Shown in pieces: positions 17,038 to 26,504 of a stretch of 64,000 nt of DNA (positions within the stretch are counted from its first letter, which is position 1; each line of letters opens with the position of its first letter). The notes beneath the pieces are model-generated. The model was not told where the DNA came from. It made no database searches and saw nothing but the letters and a program-made list of their open reading frames with translations. The stretch covers positions 62,001-126,000 of the forward strand of contig JADJOY010000007.1 of NCBI GenBank assembly GCA_016713535.1, read 5' to 3'. This stretch comes from Deltaproteobacteria bacterium (GTDB lineage: Bacteria; JADJOY01). A program made the translations under genes and the position numbers.

Positions 17038-19395
17038 TTGATCGCGGTGGTGGCGAGCGTCGTGCCGGCCGAGCACCTCGCGCGCTGCTTGCGCTCGATC
17101 GGGAGCGAGGGGCTGCGCACCATCGTCGTCGACGACGGCTCGCGAGACGCGCTCGTGAGCGCGATCGCCGCGGCTCACGGGTTCGCCGACGTGGTTCGCC
17201 GCGAGCGCAACCGCGGCTTCGCGCGCGCGGCCAACGCGGGGATCGCACGCGCGGCGACCGCGGCGCGTCGCCGCGACGCCTGGGTGCTGCTGCTCAACGA
17301 CGACGCGACCCTCGTCCCTGGGTTCGTCGAGGCGGTCCGGCCGCACCTGAATGCGGCCGGGCCGGTCGCGATGCTGGGCGCGCTGAGGCTCCGGGCGGCC
17401 GAGCCGGCGCGGATCGACTCCGCCGGGATCGAGCTCTTGGGCGACGGCGGCGCCCGCGACTGGCTGGGCGGGAGGCCGCTCGCGCTCGCGCCGGCCGAGC
17501 CCACGGAGATCCTCGGGCCGAGCGGTGGCGCCGCGCTCTACCGCCTCGACCTCCTCGCGCGGCTCGGCGGCTTCGAGGAGAGCTACGGCTGCTACTTCGA
17601 GGACGTCGACCTGGCGCTACGCGCGCGGGCGCTCGGTGCGCGGGCGATGCTGGTGCCCGCGGCGCGCGTGCTCCACGAGGGCGGCGCGACCACGCGGCGG
17701 CGCCCGTACCGGCGCCTCGTGTACCTCGAGCGGAACCGGGTGCGGACGGTGCTGCGTCACCAGCCCGCGCGGGCAGCACGAGTGACGCTCGCGACGGCGC
17801 TGCTCGATGCGGTCCGACGTTCAGCCGGAAGCGAGCGACGGACCGCCGCACTGGGCGCGTCGCACCCCTCGGACCTGGAGCGCGCCCGCTTCGTCGGGCG
17901 CCAGGGATCGATCGGATCCCCGGTCGCCGACGGAGCGCCGACGCTCCTGGCGCGGTCGGGCGCGCGGTCGGGCCTCCCACGGCCACTCGCGGCCCTCGCC
18001 CACGTCGAGGGCTGGGCCCGCGCGATGGCGAGCGCGCCGCGCGACCTCCGCTTCGAGCGCGGCCGACGCGGCGGCGCGACGCGGCCGCGCGTGGTGGTCG
18101 TGGTGGAGCCCGGATCCGTGGAGGCGAGCGGCGTCGGACGCACGGCGCGACTCATGGCGCGGGCGCTCGCCGCCGCTCACGCCGGCGACCTCGAGATCGT
18201 GCTCGCGGGCCCGGGTGCCGCGCCCGCGTGGGCCGATGGGCTGCCGTGGCTCGCCCTGCCTGCGGTGCCGCGGTTCCCCGGCGGCACCGCCCTCTGGCAC
18301 CTGCGTCTCGGCAGTTCTCTCGCCGAGAGCGGCGCCGCGCTGGTCCACGTGGTCTCGGGGTTCCCGGTGCCGCGACTGACGCGGCCCTACGTCGTCACGG
18401 TCCACGACCTCGACGTGCTCGAGCATCCCGCCCGCCACCCACGCGCGAAGGCGCTCCACTTCCAGTGGGGCGCGGCGAGGACCTCTTGCGGCGCGCGCGC
18501 GCTCCACGCCGTGAGCGAGGCGACCGCCGCGCGGGTACGGGCGCGGTTCCCGGCGCTCGGCGCGCGCGTCCGCGTGATTTCCAACGCGATCGACCCGCGC
18601 TTCGCGCCCACGCGCGATCCGGCGCGTGTCGCCGAGACGCGCGCCCGCCTTGGGCTGCCGCCGCGGTTCGTCCTCCACTTCGGCTCGCGCGGACCGCGGG
18701 TCCGAAGCGCGCTCGCGATCGACGCGATGCGCGCGGTGTGGGAACGCGGGTGCGAGGCGCCGCTGGTGGTGGCGGGCGGACTGGCGAGCGAGGCCTGCGC
18801 GCGCGCCCGGGCTGGTGATCGACTCGTTCGCCTCGGGCCCATCGCCGAGCGCGACCTGCCCGATCTGCTCGGTCTCGCCGAGCTCCTCGTCCACCCGGTG
18901 TGGGACGACGGCTTCGGCTACCCGCCCCTCGAAGCGCTCGCGTGCGGCACGCCTGTGGTGGTGTCGGACCTCGCCGTCACGCGCGAGGTGTTGTCCGCCT
19001 GCGCTGTGCGCGTCGCGGGAGACGATCCCGCGGAATGGGCGCGGGTCATCGAGCGCGCGCTCGACGATCCGGCGCGTCGCGCGCGGGTCGCCGCCGACGG
19101 ACCCGGCTTTGCGTCACGCTTCGCGACGGAGCGCCTCGCCAGCGACCTCCTCGCCCTCTACCGCGAAGCGCTCGGAGTGGCCGAGGGCGCGCTCGCCCCG
19201 GGCGAGCGCTTCGACGAGCGCGAGCCAGCGGGCGCCGATCCGCTCCACGCTCCAGCGCTCGCGGAAGGCGCGCGCTGCGCGCTCGCCGAGCCAGCGCCGC
19301 TTGAGTGGATCACGCGCGAGGGCGCGGATCGCGTCGGCGAGGGCGTGCGCGTCGGCCATCGGCACCAGCACGGCGCACGGATCGGCGCCCAGTAG
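17038..19395 (+). CDS. GT2-GT4 glycosyltransferase fusion, with a repeat copy in the linker
   Basis: One open frame of 785 residues carries two enzymes. The first ~270 residues are a GT2 (GT-A) domain: TIVVDDGSRDALVSAI, RNRGFARAANAGI, VLLLNDDATLVPGFVEA, and GGFEESYGCYFEDVDLALRA. The last ~460 are a GT4 (GT-B) domain with ASGVGRTARLMARALAAAH, LHFGSRGPRVRSALAIDAMRA and PVWDDGFGYPPLEALACGTP. The ~70-residue link holds a diverged intergenic repeat (17875-17950). TTG 17038 is the first in-frame start; GTG 17009 overlaps the previous stop but needs one more base. The GT4 part could instead start at ATG 18025 as a separate gene. The C terminus overruns the convergent gene by 282 bp, so an undetected frame error near 19180 is possible. 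Confidence 0.75.
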   Translation: MIAVVASVVPAEHLARCLRSIGSEGLRTIVVDDGSRDALVSAIAAAHGFADVVRRERNRGFARAANAGIARAATAARRRDAWVLLLNDDATLVPGFVEAVRPHLNAAGPVAMLGALRLRAAEPARIDSAGIELLGDGGARDWLGGRPLALAPAEPTEILGPSGGAALYRLDLLARLGGFEESYGCYFEDVDLALRARALGARAMLVPAARVLHEGGATTRRRPYRRLVYLERNRVRTVLRHQPARAARVTLATALLDAVRRSAGSERRTAALGASHPSDLERARFVGRQGSIGSPVADGAPTLLARSGARSGLPRPLAALAHVEGWARAMASAPRDLRFERGRRGGATRPRVVVVVEPGSVEASGVGRTARLMARALAAAHAGDLEIVLAGPGAAPAWADGLPWLALPAVPRFPGGTALWHLRLGSSLAESGAALVHVVSGFPVPRLTRPYVVTVHDLDVLEHPARHPRAKALHFQWGAARTSCGARALHAVSEATAARVRARFPALGARVRVISNAIDPRFAPTRDPARVAETRARLGLPPRFVLHFGSRGPRVRSALAIDAMRAVWERGCEAPLVVAGGLASEACARARAGDRLVRLGPIAERDLPDLLGLAELLVHPVWDDGFGYPPLEALACGTPVVVSDLAVTREVLSACAVRVAGDDPAEWARVIERALDDPARRARVAADGPGFASRFATERLASDLLALYREALGVAEGALAPGERFDEREPAGADPLHAPALAEGARCALAEPAPLEWITREGADRVGEGVRVGHRHQHGARIGAQ
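17875..17950. repeat. Diverged intergenic-type hairpin repeat inside a coding frame
   Basis: CTGGAGC at 17875 is followed by arm GCGCCCG, loop CTTCGT and arm CGGGCGC. After about 25 bases comes a second, inverted hairpin around GACGGAG that ends in CTCC at 17945-17948. The layout matches the intergenic copy at 20650-20720. Against that copy the first stem has changed on both sides (GCGGCCG/CGGCCGC to GCGCCCG/CGGGCGC), so pairing is kept. The reading frame stays open throughout. Confidence 0.75.
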
Positions 19396-20328
19396 CTCGC
19401 GAGCGGCGGTGCTGTCGCCGGTGACGAGCACCTTCCCCATCGCGAACGCCTGGTACGCCTTGTTCGGCATCACCAGGTCCGCCTTGCGGGTGCCGCCCAC
19501 GATCCCCAGGCACACCTCCGCGCCCTCGATGAGCTTGGGCAGCTCCTCGTACGGCACCCACTCGATCAGCGTCACGTGCGGCACGTCGCGGGTGCGCGCG
19601 GCGCCGTAGACCGCGCGCGCCTCGTCGGCGAAGTCGCCGCGGCCGATGAACGTGAACGACACGTCCTCGGCGGCGAGGAGCCTGGACGCCTCGAACATGG
19701 TGCGCACGCCGTGGAGCGGCAGGTACTTGCCGTAGTAGAGGACGCGCAGCGGGCCGGCGGCGCGGCGCACGCCGAGCGCATGGAAGACGCGCTCGTCGGC
19801 GCCGGTGTGGATCGTGATCAGCTTCTCGAGCGGCACGCCGAAGCGCTCCGCGAAGTAGCGGCGGTGGGCGCCGGTGTCGGTGACCACCACGTCGGGCAGC
19901 GAGTAGATCCAGCGCTCGGCGCCGGCGATGGCGCGCGCAGCGAGCGAGCCCGGCGCGCAGAAGCGCTTGTCCTCGACCAGCGTGTTGTAGACCGAGACCA
20001 GCGGATCGAGGACCAGCGGACGGCGAGTGAGCCGCGTGAGCAGCCACGCGAGCGGCACGTCGAGGTGGCCGTTGAAGCCGACCACCATCACGTCGTAGCG
20101 CGGCAGTCGCGCGTGGCGAACCGTGAGGACCGCGAGCGCCGCCAGGTAGCGGAGCGCGAGGCGTACCAGCGACGGCGCGCGGAAGTAGTCGCGCAGCTTG
20201 ATGCGCGTGAGCCCCCACACCTCGACGTGACACTCGACGACCTCGACGCCGTGGCGCGCGAGCCCGTCGATCGCGATGCGGTTGCGCGGGTAGTCGCGCT
20301 CGTACGTGCCGAACCAGCAGACGCGCAT
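19114..20328 (-). CDS. Glycosyltransferase, GT4-like
   Basis: ATG 20328 gives 404 residues. The N terminus MRVCWFGTYERDYPRNR and HGVEVVECHVEVWG match a GT-B opening strand and loop. An N-terminal membrane-facing helix region (LALRYLAALAVLTVRHARLP) precedes DVMVVGFNGHLDV. The donor domain has LRVLYYGKYLPLHGVRTMFEA, VCLGIVGGTRKADLVMPNKAYQAFAMGK and VTGDSTAARELL. It probably adds a sugar to a lipid-linked or cell-surface acceptor. It converges with the GT2-GT4 frame and the two 3' ends overlap by 282 bp, where both proteins have low-complexity tails. It is read away from the repeat stretch at 20390-20735. Confidence 0.83.
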   Translation of the reverse strand: MRVCWFGTYERDYPRNRIAIDGLARHGVEVVECHVEVWGLTRIKLRDYFRAPSLVRLALRYLAALAVLTVRHARLPRYDVMVVGFNGHLDVPLAWLLTRLTRRPLVLDPLVSVYNTLVEDKRFCAPGSLAARAIAGAERWIYSLPDVVVTDTGAHRRYFAERFGVPLEKLITIHTGADERVFHALGVRRAAGPLRVLYYGKYLPLHGVRTMFEASRLLAAEDVSFTFIGRGDFADEARAVYGAARTRDVPHVTLIEWVPYEELPKLIEGAEVCLGIVGGTRKADLVMPNKAYQAFAMGKVLVTGDSTAARELLGADPCAVLVPMADAHALADAIRALARDPLKRRWLGERAARAFRERWSVERIGARWLALVEALARGERALGHSERFAVEGEEVAGEALRREA

Positions 20329-20389
20329 GGAACGGGTCCTCGGAGAGGCTCGCGCAACTTTGGTTGCGTGATGAGCCTAGTGCGCCCCG

Positions 20390-20735
20390 ATCGTGCAAGC
20401 TACGTTCCCCGCGTCACGGCCGCGACGGAGCGCGGCCCTCACGCCACTGTGTGACCTGGAGGGCGCCGGTCCCTCGGCGCCGCAGCGGGCGAGCCCGAGC
20501 GATCCCCCGCCCGCGACGGAGCGCGGCCCTCCACGCCACTCGTGTCCACGACGCTGGAGGGCGCCGGTCCCTCGGCGCCGCAGCGGACGAGCCCGAGCGA
20601 TCCCCCGCCCGCGACGGAGCGCGGCTCTCCAGCCCAATCGCGCCCTCGGCTGGAGCGCGGCCGCTCCGTCGGCCGCCAGGAATCGACCGCCGGGTCGGTG
20701 ACGGAGCACCGACGCTCCAGGCCCGCGGCCCGCGG
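20390..20735. repeat. Hairpin repeat cluster: two ~122-bp units plus one composite copy
   Basis: Two near-identical units centred on 20460 and 20570 carry TGGAG, arm GGCGCCG, loop GTCCCT, arm CGGCGCC, then GAGCCCGAGCGATCCCC and an inverted hairpin with arms GGCCGCG. A third part at 20650-20720 has arms GCGGCCG/CGGCCGC with loop CTCCGT, then an inverted GTCGGTG/CACCGAC hairpin. The cluster ends a few bases before the stop codon of the sigma-54-type activator gene (TGA complement at 20742). Confidence 0.9.
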
Positions 20736-20741
20736 CGCGCC

Positions 20742-22373
20742 TCAGCCCTTCGGCGGATAGTCCCCCAGGTCGTACTCCCTGAGCTTCTCGTAGAACTTGG
20801 CGCGCGACATATCGAGCAGCTTGATCGCATTGTCGCGGTGGCCACCCGTGAACTCGAGGGCGCGGCGGATGTGCTCGCGCTCGGTGCGCTTGATCAGCAC
20901 CTTCAGGCTCTCCGGCGCCTCGCTCGGCGTCGGCACGCTGTCGCTGCCCTCGCGCGCCAGCGTGCGCGGCAGATCGGCGAGCCGGACCATGTCACCGGGC
21001 ACGACGATCGTCGCGTATTCGATCGCGTTCATGAGCTCGCGCACGTTTCCCGGCCATGAATACGCGCACATCGCCCGCAGCGCCGCCGCCTCGAACGACT
21101 TGCCGGGTGCCAGGCGAGCCAGGAAGTGGTGGGCGAGCGGCTCGATGTCGTCGCGCCGCTCGCGCAGCGGCGGCACCTCGATGCGCGCCACGTTGATCCG
21201 GTAGAAGAGGTCGTCGCGGAACCGCCCCTCCTTCACCTCGCGATCCAGGTTCACGTTGGTCGCGGTGATGACCCGGACGTCGACCGGAACCTCCCGCTTG
21301 GCTCCCATCGGCCGCACTCGCTGCTCCTGGATCGCGCGCAGCAGCATCACCTGGATCTCGGGAGACGCGGTGGTGATCTCGTCGAGGAAGAGCACGCCGC
21401 CGTTCGCCTGCTCGAAGAAGCCGTGGTGGTCGTGGATGGCGTCGGTAAAGGACCCCTTCACGTGGCCGAAGAGCTGCGACTCCGCGGTCTCGCGCGAGAG
21501 CGTCCCCATGTTCACCGGGACGAACGGCCCGTCGCGGCGGTCGGACTCCTGGTGGATCGCCCGCGCGACGACCTCCTTGCCGACGCCGGTCTCGCCCAGG
21601 ATCACCACCGGGGCGCGCGCCGCCGCCACCCGCCGCGCCAGCTCGAAGGCGGCGCGCAGCGCCGCGCTGCGCCCCACGAGGTGATGGGTGGCGCCGTAAG
21701 CGCGCTCGAGGGTCTCGGTGCGCGCCTTCGCCACCGCCCGCTCCGAGTGGAGGCGGGTCAGGTTCCCGATCGCGATGCACGCGTAGTGGGCGAGCGCCTG
21801 CAGGAACTTCAGGTCCTCGTGGTCGAACGCCCGCACCCGCACGTTGTTGTCGGCGTAGAGCAGCCCGATGGGCTCGGCCGGGTTGCCGAGCGGGCAGCAC
21901 ATCACCGAGCGGATCCCGTGCGCCACCACGCTCGCCGAGCCGCTGAACTTGGGTTCCTCGGCCGCGTCGAAGGTGAGGATCGACTCGCCCTTGTCGAGCA
22001 CCCGGCCCGTCATCGTGGTGGAGAGTGGCATCTCCCCGCCCGGAGTGATCGGGACCTGATGAGCCCACTGCGGGACGAGCTTCCCACCCTCGCACGTCGC
22101 GAGCAGCGCCCGCTCCGCCCCCAACAGCTCGACCGCCGCCCCCACGATCCGCTCGAAGAGCCGCGGCAGCGCCTCCGCCGAAAAGAGCTGCCCGGCCAGC
22201 TCGTAAAGCTTGGCCAGGCGGCGGTAGGAGCGGCGGAGGTCGGCGGGGGAAATGGCGTCGGGGTCGGCCGGAAAGGGAGTCGACGCCTGCACACTCACCC
22301 CCGACGGCGTGTCGGCCTCTCGCGATCCGCGACTGTCAGCCACCTGCCCGTTGGGCTCGTCCGGCTCCCGCAT
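20742..22373 (-). CDS. Sigma-54-type activator: GAF, AAA+ and Fis-like HTH
   Basis: ATG 22373 is chosen because GAGGGGG lies just upstream; TTG 22394 is in frame. The 543-residue protein has a GAF domain (about 50-210, with [20 protein letters not shown]), an AAA+ ATPase (Walker A GETGVGKE, Walker B GGVLFLDE, then DDLFYRINV and WPGNVREL) and a C-terminal Fis-type helix-turn-helix ([20 protein letters not shown]). The family binds upstream sites and remodels sigma-54 RNA polymerase. The surface loop that touches sigma-54, GAFTGA, reads GSFTDA here; Thr is kept but two positions differ. A GAF input without a receiver suggests direct sensing of a small molecule. Targets are unknown; no clear -24/-12 promoter is seen nearby. 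Confidence 0.9.
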   Translation of the reverse strand: MREPDEPNGQVADSRGSREADTPSGVSVQASTPFPADPDAISPADLRRSYRRLAKLYELAGQLFSAEALPRLFERIVGAAVELLGAERALLATCEGGKLVPQWAHQVPITPGGEMPLSTTMTGRVLDKGESILTFDAAEEPKFSGSASVVAHGIRSVMCCPLGNPAEPIGLLYADNNVRVRAFDHEDLKFLQALAHYACIAIGNLTRLHSERAVAKARTETLERAYGATHHLVGRSAALRAAFELARRVAAARAPVVILGETGVGKEVVARAIHQESDRRDGPFVPVNMGTLSRETAESQLFGHVKGSFTDAIHDHHGFFEQANGGVLFLDEITTASPEIQVMLLRAIQEQRVRPMGAKREVPVDVRVITATNVNLDREVKEGRFRDDLFYRINVARIEVPPLRERRDDIEPLAHHFLARLAPGKSFEAAALRAMCAYSWPGNVRELMNAIEYATIVVPGDMVRLADLPRTLAREGSDSVPTPSEAPESLKVLIKRTEREHIRRALEFTGGHRDNAIKLLDMSRAKFYEKLREYDLGDYPPKG

Positions 22374-22588
22374 TTCCCCCTCACGATGGACCAACGCCCG
22401 CCCACATTACGGCGACCGGGACTTCCGGAACAACTCACGCCGTCGGGCGACGACTCTGTGACGAATGGCACGGAGGCATTCCGGTGCGATCTAGGTGCTT
22501 CCCGAACAACGATCCGCGCTCGTCTGATTCTCGGATACCCGACGTCTCGGGATCGGTCGATCGATCGCGCCGAGCCTCTCGACCAGGA

Positions 22589-24004
22589 TCAGAAATACGC
22601 CACCGTCGACACGTAGAGGTTGTGCTGCGTGACGTCGATCGCGTTCTCGGGCTGGGCGAGGACGTTGTTCAGCACGGCGACCCCGTCGAGGTTCTGGCCG
22701 GTCCGGAGCTGGTACGCGAGGTCGATGCTGGCTCGATCCCAGGTGAAACCGAAGCCGATCGACCCGCCGTAGCAGTCCTCCGGTGCGCCGCGCGAGGGCT
22801 CGGGGTCGTGGAAGGCGCCGAGCCGGAGCGCGATCACACCTTCACTCAGCCTCAGCAGGTATTCGCCACCGGCGCGCACGGTGGTGACCGGGTCCGCGTG
22901 GTAGCCGCCGGGCGGGCCGTCGGACGGGTAGAGCGGGTTCGCCGGATCGACCGGGTCGCCGCTGATCAGGTATTCGTTGCCCTGGCTGTCGGAGAGCCGG
23001 AACTCGTCCCAGCGCACGTGGGTGACGTCCACCGAGACGCGTAGCTCGTCCGTCGGCTGCACCGCCACACCTAGGCCCACCTGGAGCGGCAGCTCCATCC
23101 GCAGCCGCGCGCGCCGCTCACCGGTCTGGACGCCGCTGTCGAAGGCGGTGGTGACGTTCCGAAACCCCGCCTGGAACGGCAGCTTCACCACGGAGCCCAC
23201 GCGCAACACCTCGGTCGCCCGCCACAGCACCCCGAAGGTCGCGTTGGTGCCGTCGAAGAGGTCGTTGCGGGTCTTGAACGTGCTCTGCGACTCGCTGTGC
23301 TCGCCCGCGAAGTCGAGGGTGTTGTGGACGTCGAGGCGGCTGTCCCACGCCACCGCGCGGCCGATCCCGTCCATCCAGAAGTTTACGGCTACGCCGAGCG
23401 AGAGCTCGGGAAGCACCTCGGCGGCGAACGCTGGCGAGAGCGCGTAGAGCGCCCCGCCCTGCTCGAACGTGCCATCGGCGGTGGAGAAGCTCTCCGGGCG
23501 GGTCTGCTCGTAGTGGAGCGAGAACTCGCGGTCGAACGAGAAGGTCTGCTGGTAGTTGAGCGAGGCGATCACGTTCCGCCCGCCCCACGAGAACGGCACC
23601 GCGACGCTCAGGTAGTCGAGGTGGGCGGCGCCGACGTCCGAACGGCCGACGCGGTCGTCCTCGAGGAGGTCGGCGGTCTCGGTCACGTTCCGCGGAACGT
23701 GGTCGGTCTCGTAGACGCCGAGACCGACGGCGGAGATCTCGGGGCGCTCGAGCTGGACGAGCCCGCCCGGGTTCCACGACGCGGCGGTGGCGTCGTCGGC
23801 GAGCGCGATGAAGGCCGAGCCCACGCCCGTGGCGCGCGCGCCCGCCCCCACCGGGCTCGGCGCCGAGCTGATCGCGACGTCGAAGCGGCCCACTTGCGCG
23901 TGCGCCGGAGCGAACGCCAGCACGGCGAGCACCACGGATGCACCCCAGGCGGCGCTACGGCTGCGCCCTCGGTGCTCTTGCCCGCCGACGCTTCCCCGCA
24001 TCAT
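22589..24004 (-). CDS. FadL/OmpP1-family outer-membrane protein
   Basis: Two ATG codons in a row (24004, 24001) start a 471-residue protein with a signal peptide (VVLAVLAFAPAHAQ). The mature N terminus has VGAGARATGVGSAFIALADD and ATAASWNPGGLVQLERPEIS, the FadL/OmpP1 plug-side signature. The rest is an alternating barrel pattern closing on NLYVSTVAYF with a terminal Phe, as outer-membrane barrels require. The family carries long-chain fatty acids or other hydrophobic compounds. It is divergent from a CsgG-like lipoprotein gene whose downstream partner is a second FadL protein, so these three genes probably share a role. The paralogue at 26501 shares the same N-terminal motif almost word for word. 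Confidence 0.9.
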   Translation of the reverse strand: MMRGSVGGQEHRGRSRSAAWGASVVLAVLAFAPAHAQVGRFDVAISSAPSPVGAGARATGVGSAFIALADDATAASWNPGGLVQLERPEISAVGLGVYETDHVPRNVTETADLLEDDRVGRSDVGAAHLDYLSVAVPFSWGGRNVIASLNYQQTFSFDREFSLHYEQTRPESFSTADGTFEQGGALYALSPAFAAEVLPELSLGVAVNFWMDGIGRAVAWDSRLDVHNTLDFAGEHSESQSTFKTRNDLFDGTNATFGVLWRATEVLRVGSVVKLPFQAGFRNVTTAFDSGVQTGERRARLRMELPLQVGLGVAVQPTDELRVSVDVTHVRWDEFRLSDSQGNEYLISGDPVDPANPLYPSDGPPGGYHADPVTTVRAGGEYLLRLSEGVIALRLGAFHDPEPSRGAPEDCYGGSIGFGFTWDRASIDLAYQLRTGQNLDGVAVLNNVLAQPENAIDVTQHNLYVSTVAYF

Positions 24005-24301
24005 CGCCGGGGACTCTAGCGATCCGATGAGGGCGCGTCGAAGCGCCTTCGCACGACGCTCGTCCGATCCTCGGACTCCGGCATTCGGAGATCGAACGCG
24101 GCCGCGGCCGCGCCGCGACCGCCGTACCCGCGTAACTCACTGATCTCATTCGGGCATCCTGGGATACCAGGAGCGAGGCCTGACACCGGCGCCGGCGGGC
24201 GCGCAGGATGCAACCCGCATATTTGGATCGCGTGATACGGGTTGCGGTGTATCGCGCCACGGACGTAGTATCGGCACGCCCGTGTCTCGCCCGCTGCACT
24301 T
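24005..24301. promoter_or_regulatory. Divergent gap between FadL-1 and the CsgG-like lipoprotein gene
   Basis: These 297 bases lie between two start codons and should carry both promoters. A slightly AT-richer segment at about 24205-24275 (ATATTTGGATCGCGTGATAC) is the best promoter-like stretch for the rightward operon. No hairpin repeat occurs here. Confidence 0.35.
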
Positions 24302-26504
24302 ATGAGCCCACTTCGCGCCCCATCGCTCGCTCGACCGGCCAAGCCGGACGGCATCCAGACGCCTCGGACAGCCAGGTGCGCGCGCCTCGCGGCGGCACTC
24401 GCCGGCCTCACCCTCCTCCTCACCGGCTGCCCGCCGCCCAACTACCACGCGCCGGTCCTCAAGGACGGCAAGGAGTGTGGGGCTACGTCTGGGTGGATCT
24501 GGCGCGCCACCTGGTGGAATTTCTACGAGCGCGGCCAGTCGTGGGCCGAGTGCGACCTCCTCGACTACGCCGTCGACGACTTCCGGATGGCGATCGAGCG
24601 CCGCGAGGCCGACCAGCGTCATGCCCGCACCTACGGCATGCACTTCCTCGACGACTACTTCCCGCACCGCGAGCTCGGAATCGCGCTGCTGCGCCAGGGC
24701 AAGCTCGAGGACGCCGCGCGCGAGCTCGAGAGCTCGCTCGGCGCCGAGCCCTCGGCGCGCGCCAAGTTCTACCTGAACGAGGTGCGCCGCAACTCGCTGC
24801 GCCGCCGCGGGCTCGGCCCCCTGCCCGGCCCGGCGATCCTCCTCGACGGCGCCGCCACCTTCGCCACCCGCGAGCCGAGTGTGTGGATCTCGGGGCGGGC
24901 GCGGTCGGACCAGTACGTCGGCGCCATCGCGGTCAACGGACAGGCCCAGCTCATCGAGCTCGGTGAGGTCGAGGTGCCGTTCCGCGCCGAGGTGCCCGTC
25001 CCCCTCGGCGCGAGCGCGGTGACGGTGGTGGCCACCGATCTCCTCGGCAACCAGAGCCGGTCCGTGATCTCCATCACCGGCGACCGCGAGGGCCCGGTGC
25101 TAGCGATCCAGGACATCGTGCCGGGCCGAAGCCGCGAGATCACGCTCACCGGGACCGTCCAGGACGCGGCCGGGCTCGCCGCCGTCGAGATCGCGGGCGC
25201 GAACCTCATTCGAGACCGGTCGTCCGTATTTCGGATCCAGCAGACCATCCCGCTCCCCGCGGACGACCGCATCACCTTCCGCGCCCAGGACCTCCTCGGT
25301 AACGAGACCACCGGCACCATCGTCCTCGAAGGGGGCGGTGCGACGCCCGTAGCGCGGGGGCTCGTCCCCCGCCCGGTGCTCGTCGCGTCCCTCGACTCGG
25401 ACCTGCCCTCCCCCACCGTCGCGTTCCGCGGAACGCGCTCGGCCTCGTGGGACGCCACCCCCCGCCTCGCCGCCTCGTCCCTCAACGAGATCCGCTGGAA
25501 GCTCGGCGAGAAACTCGACACCGCCCTCGACCGCGAGCCGCCCCTCGTCCGCATCGATGGCCTCACCGACTCCCAAACCGTCTACCTCGACCGCATCTTC
25601 GTCACCGGCAACGTCTCGGACGACTCGCGGGTCAAGACGATCCGTGTCAACGCGAAAGAGCTCGAGTTCACCCCGGGGCGTAGCGTGTTCTTCAGCTCGC
25701 TCGTCCCGCTGACCGACGGCACGAACGAGATCCGCGTTGCCTCGACGGACCTCACCGGCAAGCGCACCGAGCGGGTGCTCCACCTGGAACGGAAGCGCCC
25801 GGCAATCGAAGACCCGAGCGTTCGCCTCGCGGTCGCGTCCATGCCCTTCCGCGAGGGGCGAAGACACCCTCAGCTCGTGGTCCCAGGTGATGCAGCAGTT
25901 CCTGGTCGACGGCCTCGTCGACCAACGCCGATATCGCGTCGTCGACCGCGAGACCATCGACAAGGCCATGCAGGAGCGAAAGCTCTCCGCCAGCGACCTC
26001 GTCGACCCCGACGAAGCCCTCGACCTCGCGAAGGTCACCCCCGCCGAAGCGATCCTCATCGGCCGCGTTTACCGCCGCGGCCCCTCGCTCGAGGCCTGGG
26101 TGAAGATCATCGACACCGAGACCTCTCTCGAGCTCGCGATCGAAGACGTCTACGGCGAGAACGCCACCACCCAGGACCTCAAGCCCATGATGACCGCGCT
26201 GGCACAGAAGCTCGCCCTCGCGATCCCCCGCCTCGAAACGCCCGTGGACGCCGTGGACGGCGATGACGTCACCATCGCGAAGGGGTCCGCCGACAAGCTC
26301 AAGCCTGGCCTCGCCGTGATCGTGTTCCGCCGCAGCGATCCGATCGACAGCCCGGGCAGCGGCCACCCGCTCGGGTTCGCGTACGAACGGATCGCGCCGG
26401 GGCGCCTCCAGTCAGTCACCACGGCCTCGAGCCACGCAAAGCTCGCCCCTTCCAAACCGAACCACCCCTACACCCTCGCTGGAGATCTTCTGGTCATCCG
26501 ATGA
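24302..26504 (+). CDS. CsgG-like outer-membrane lipoprotein with Ig-like domains, one frame break
   Basis: ATG 24302 opens a lipoprotein signal peptide (LAALAGLTLLLTG then Cys). A helical TPR-like part follows (YAVDDFRMAIERR, HRELGIALLRQGKLEDAARE), then three Ig-like beta domains (VWISGRARSDQYVGAIAVNG; ITLTGTVQDAAGLAAVEIAG; IFVTGNVSDDSRVKTIRVN). The C-terminal part is CsgG/FlgO-like: MQQFLVDGLVDQRRYRVVDR, then AEAILIGRVYRRGPSLEAWV. The frame changes at 25855-25860 (GGGGCG) by one surplus or two missing bases; corrected length is about 733 residues. CsgG forms an outer-membrane export pore for curli; FlgO-type proteins are outer-membrane lipoproteins. Here no curlin gene is near, and flanking FadL genes suggest an envelope complex instead. 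Its TGA overlaps the next ATG (ATGA at 26501). Confidence 0.82.

Noticed and set aside
22450-22500. A -24/-12 sigma-54 promoter around TGGCACGGAGG
   Set aside because: The -24 half is good, but the required GC at -12 is missing and it would read away from any plus-strand gene.
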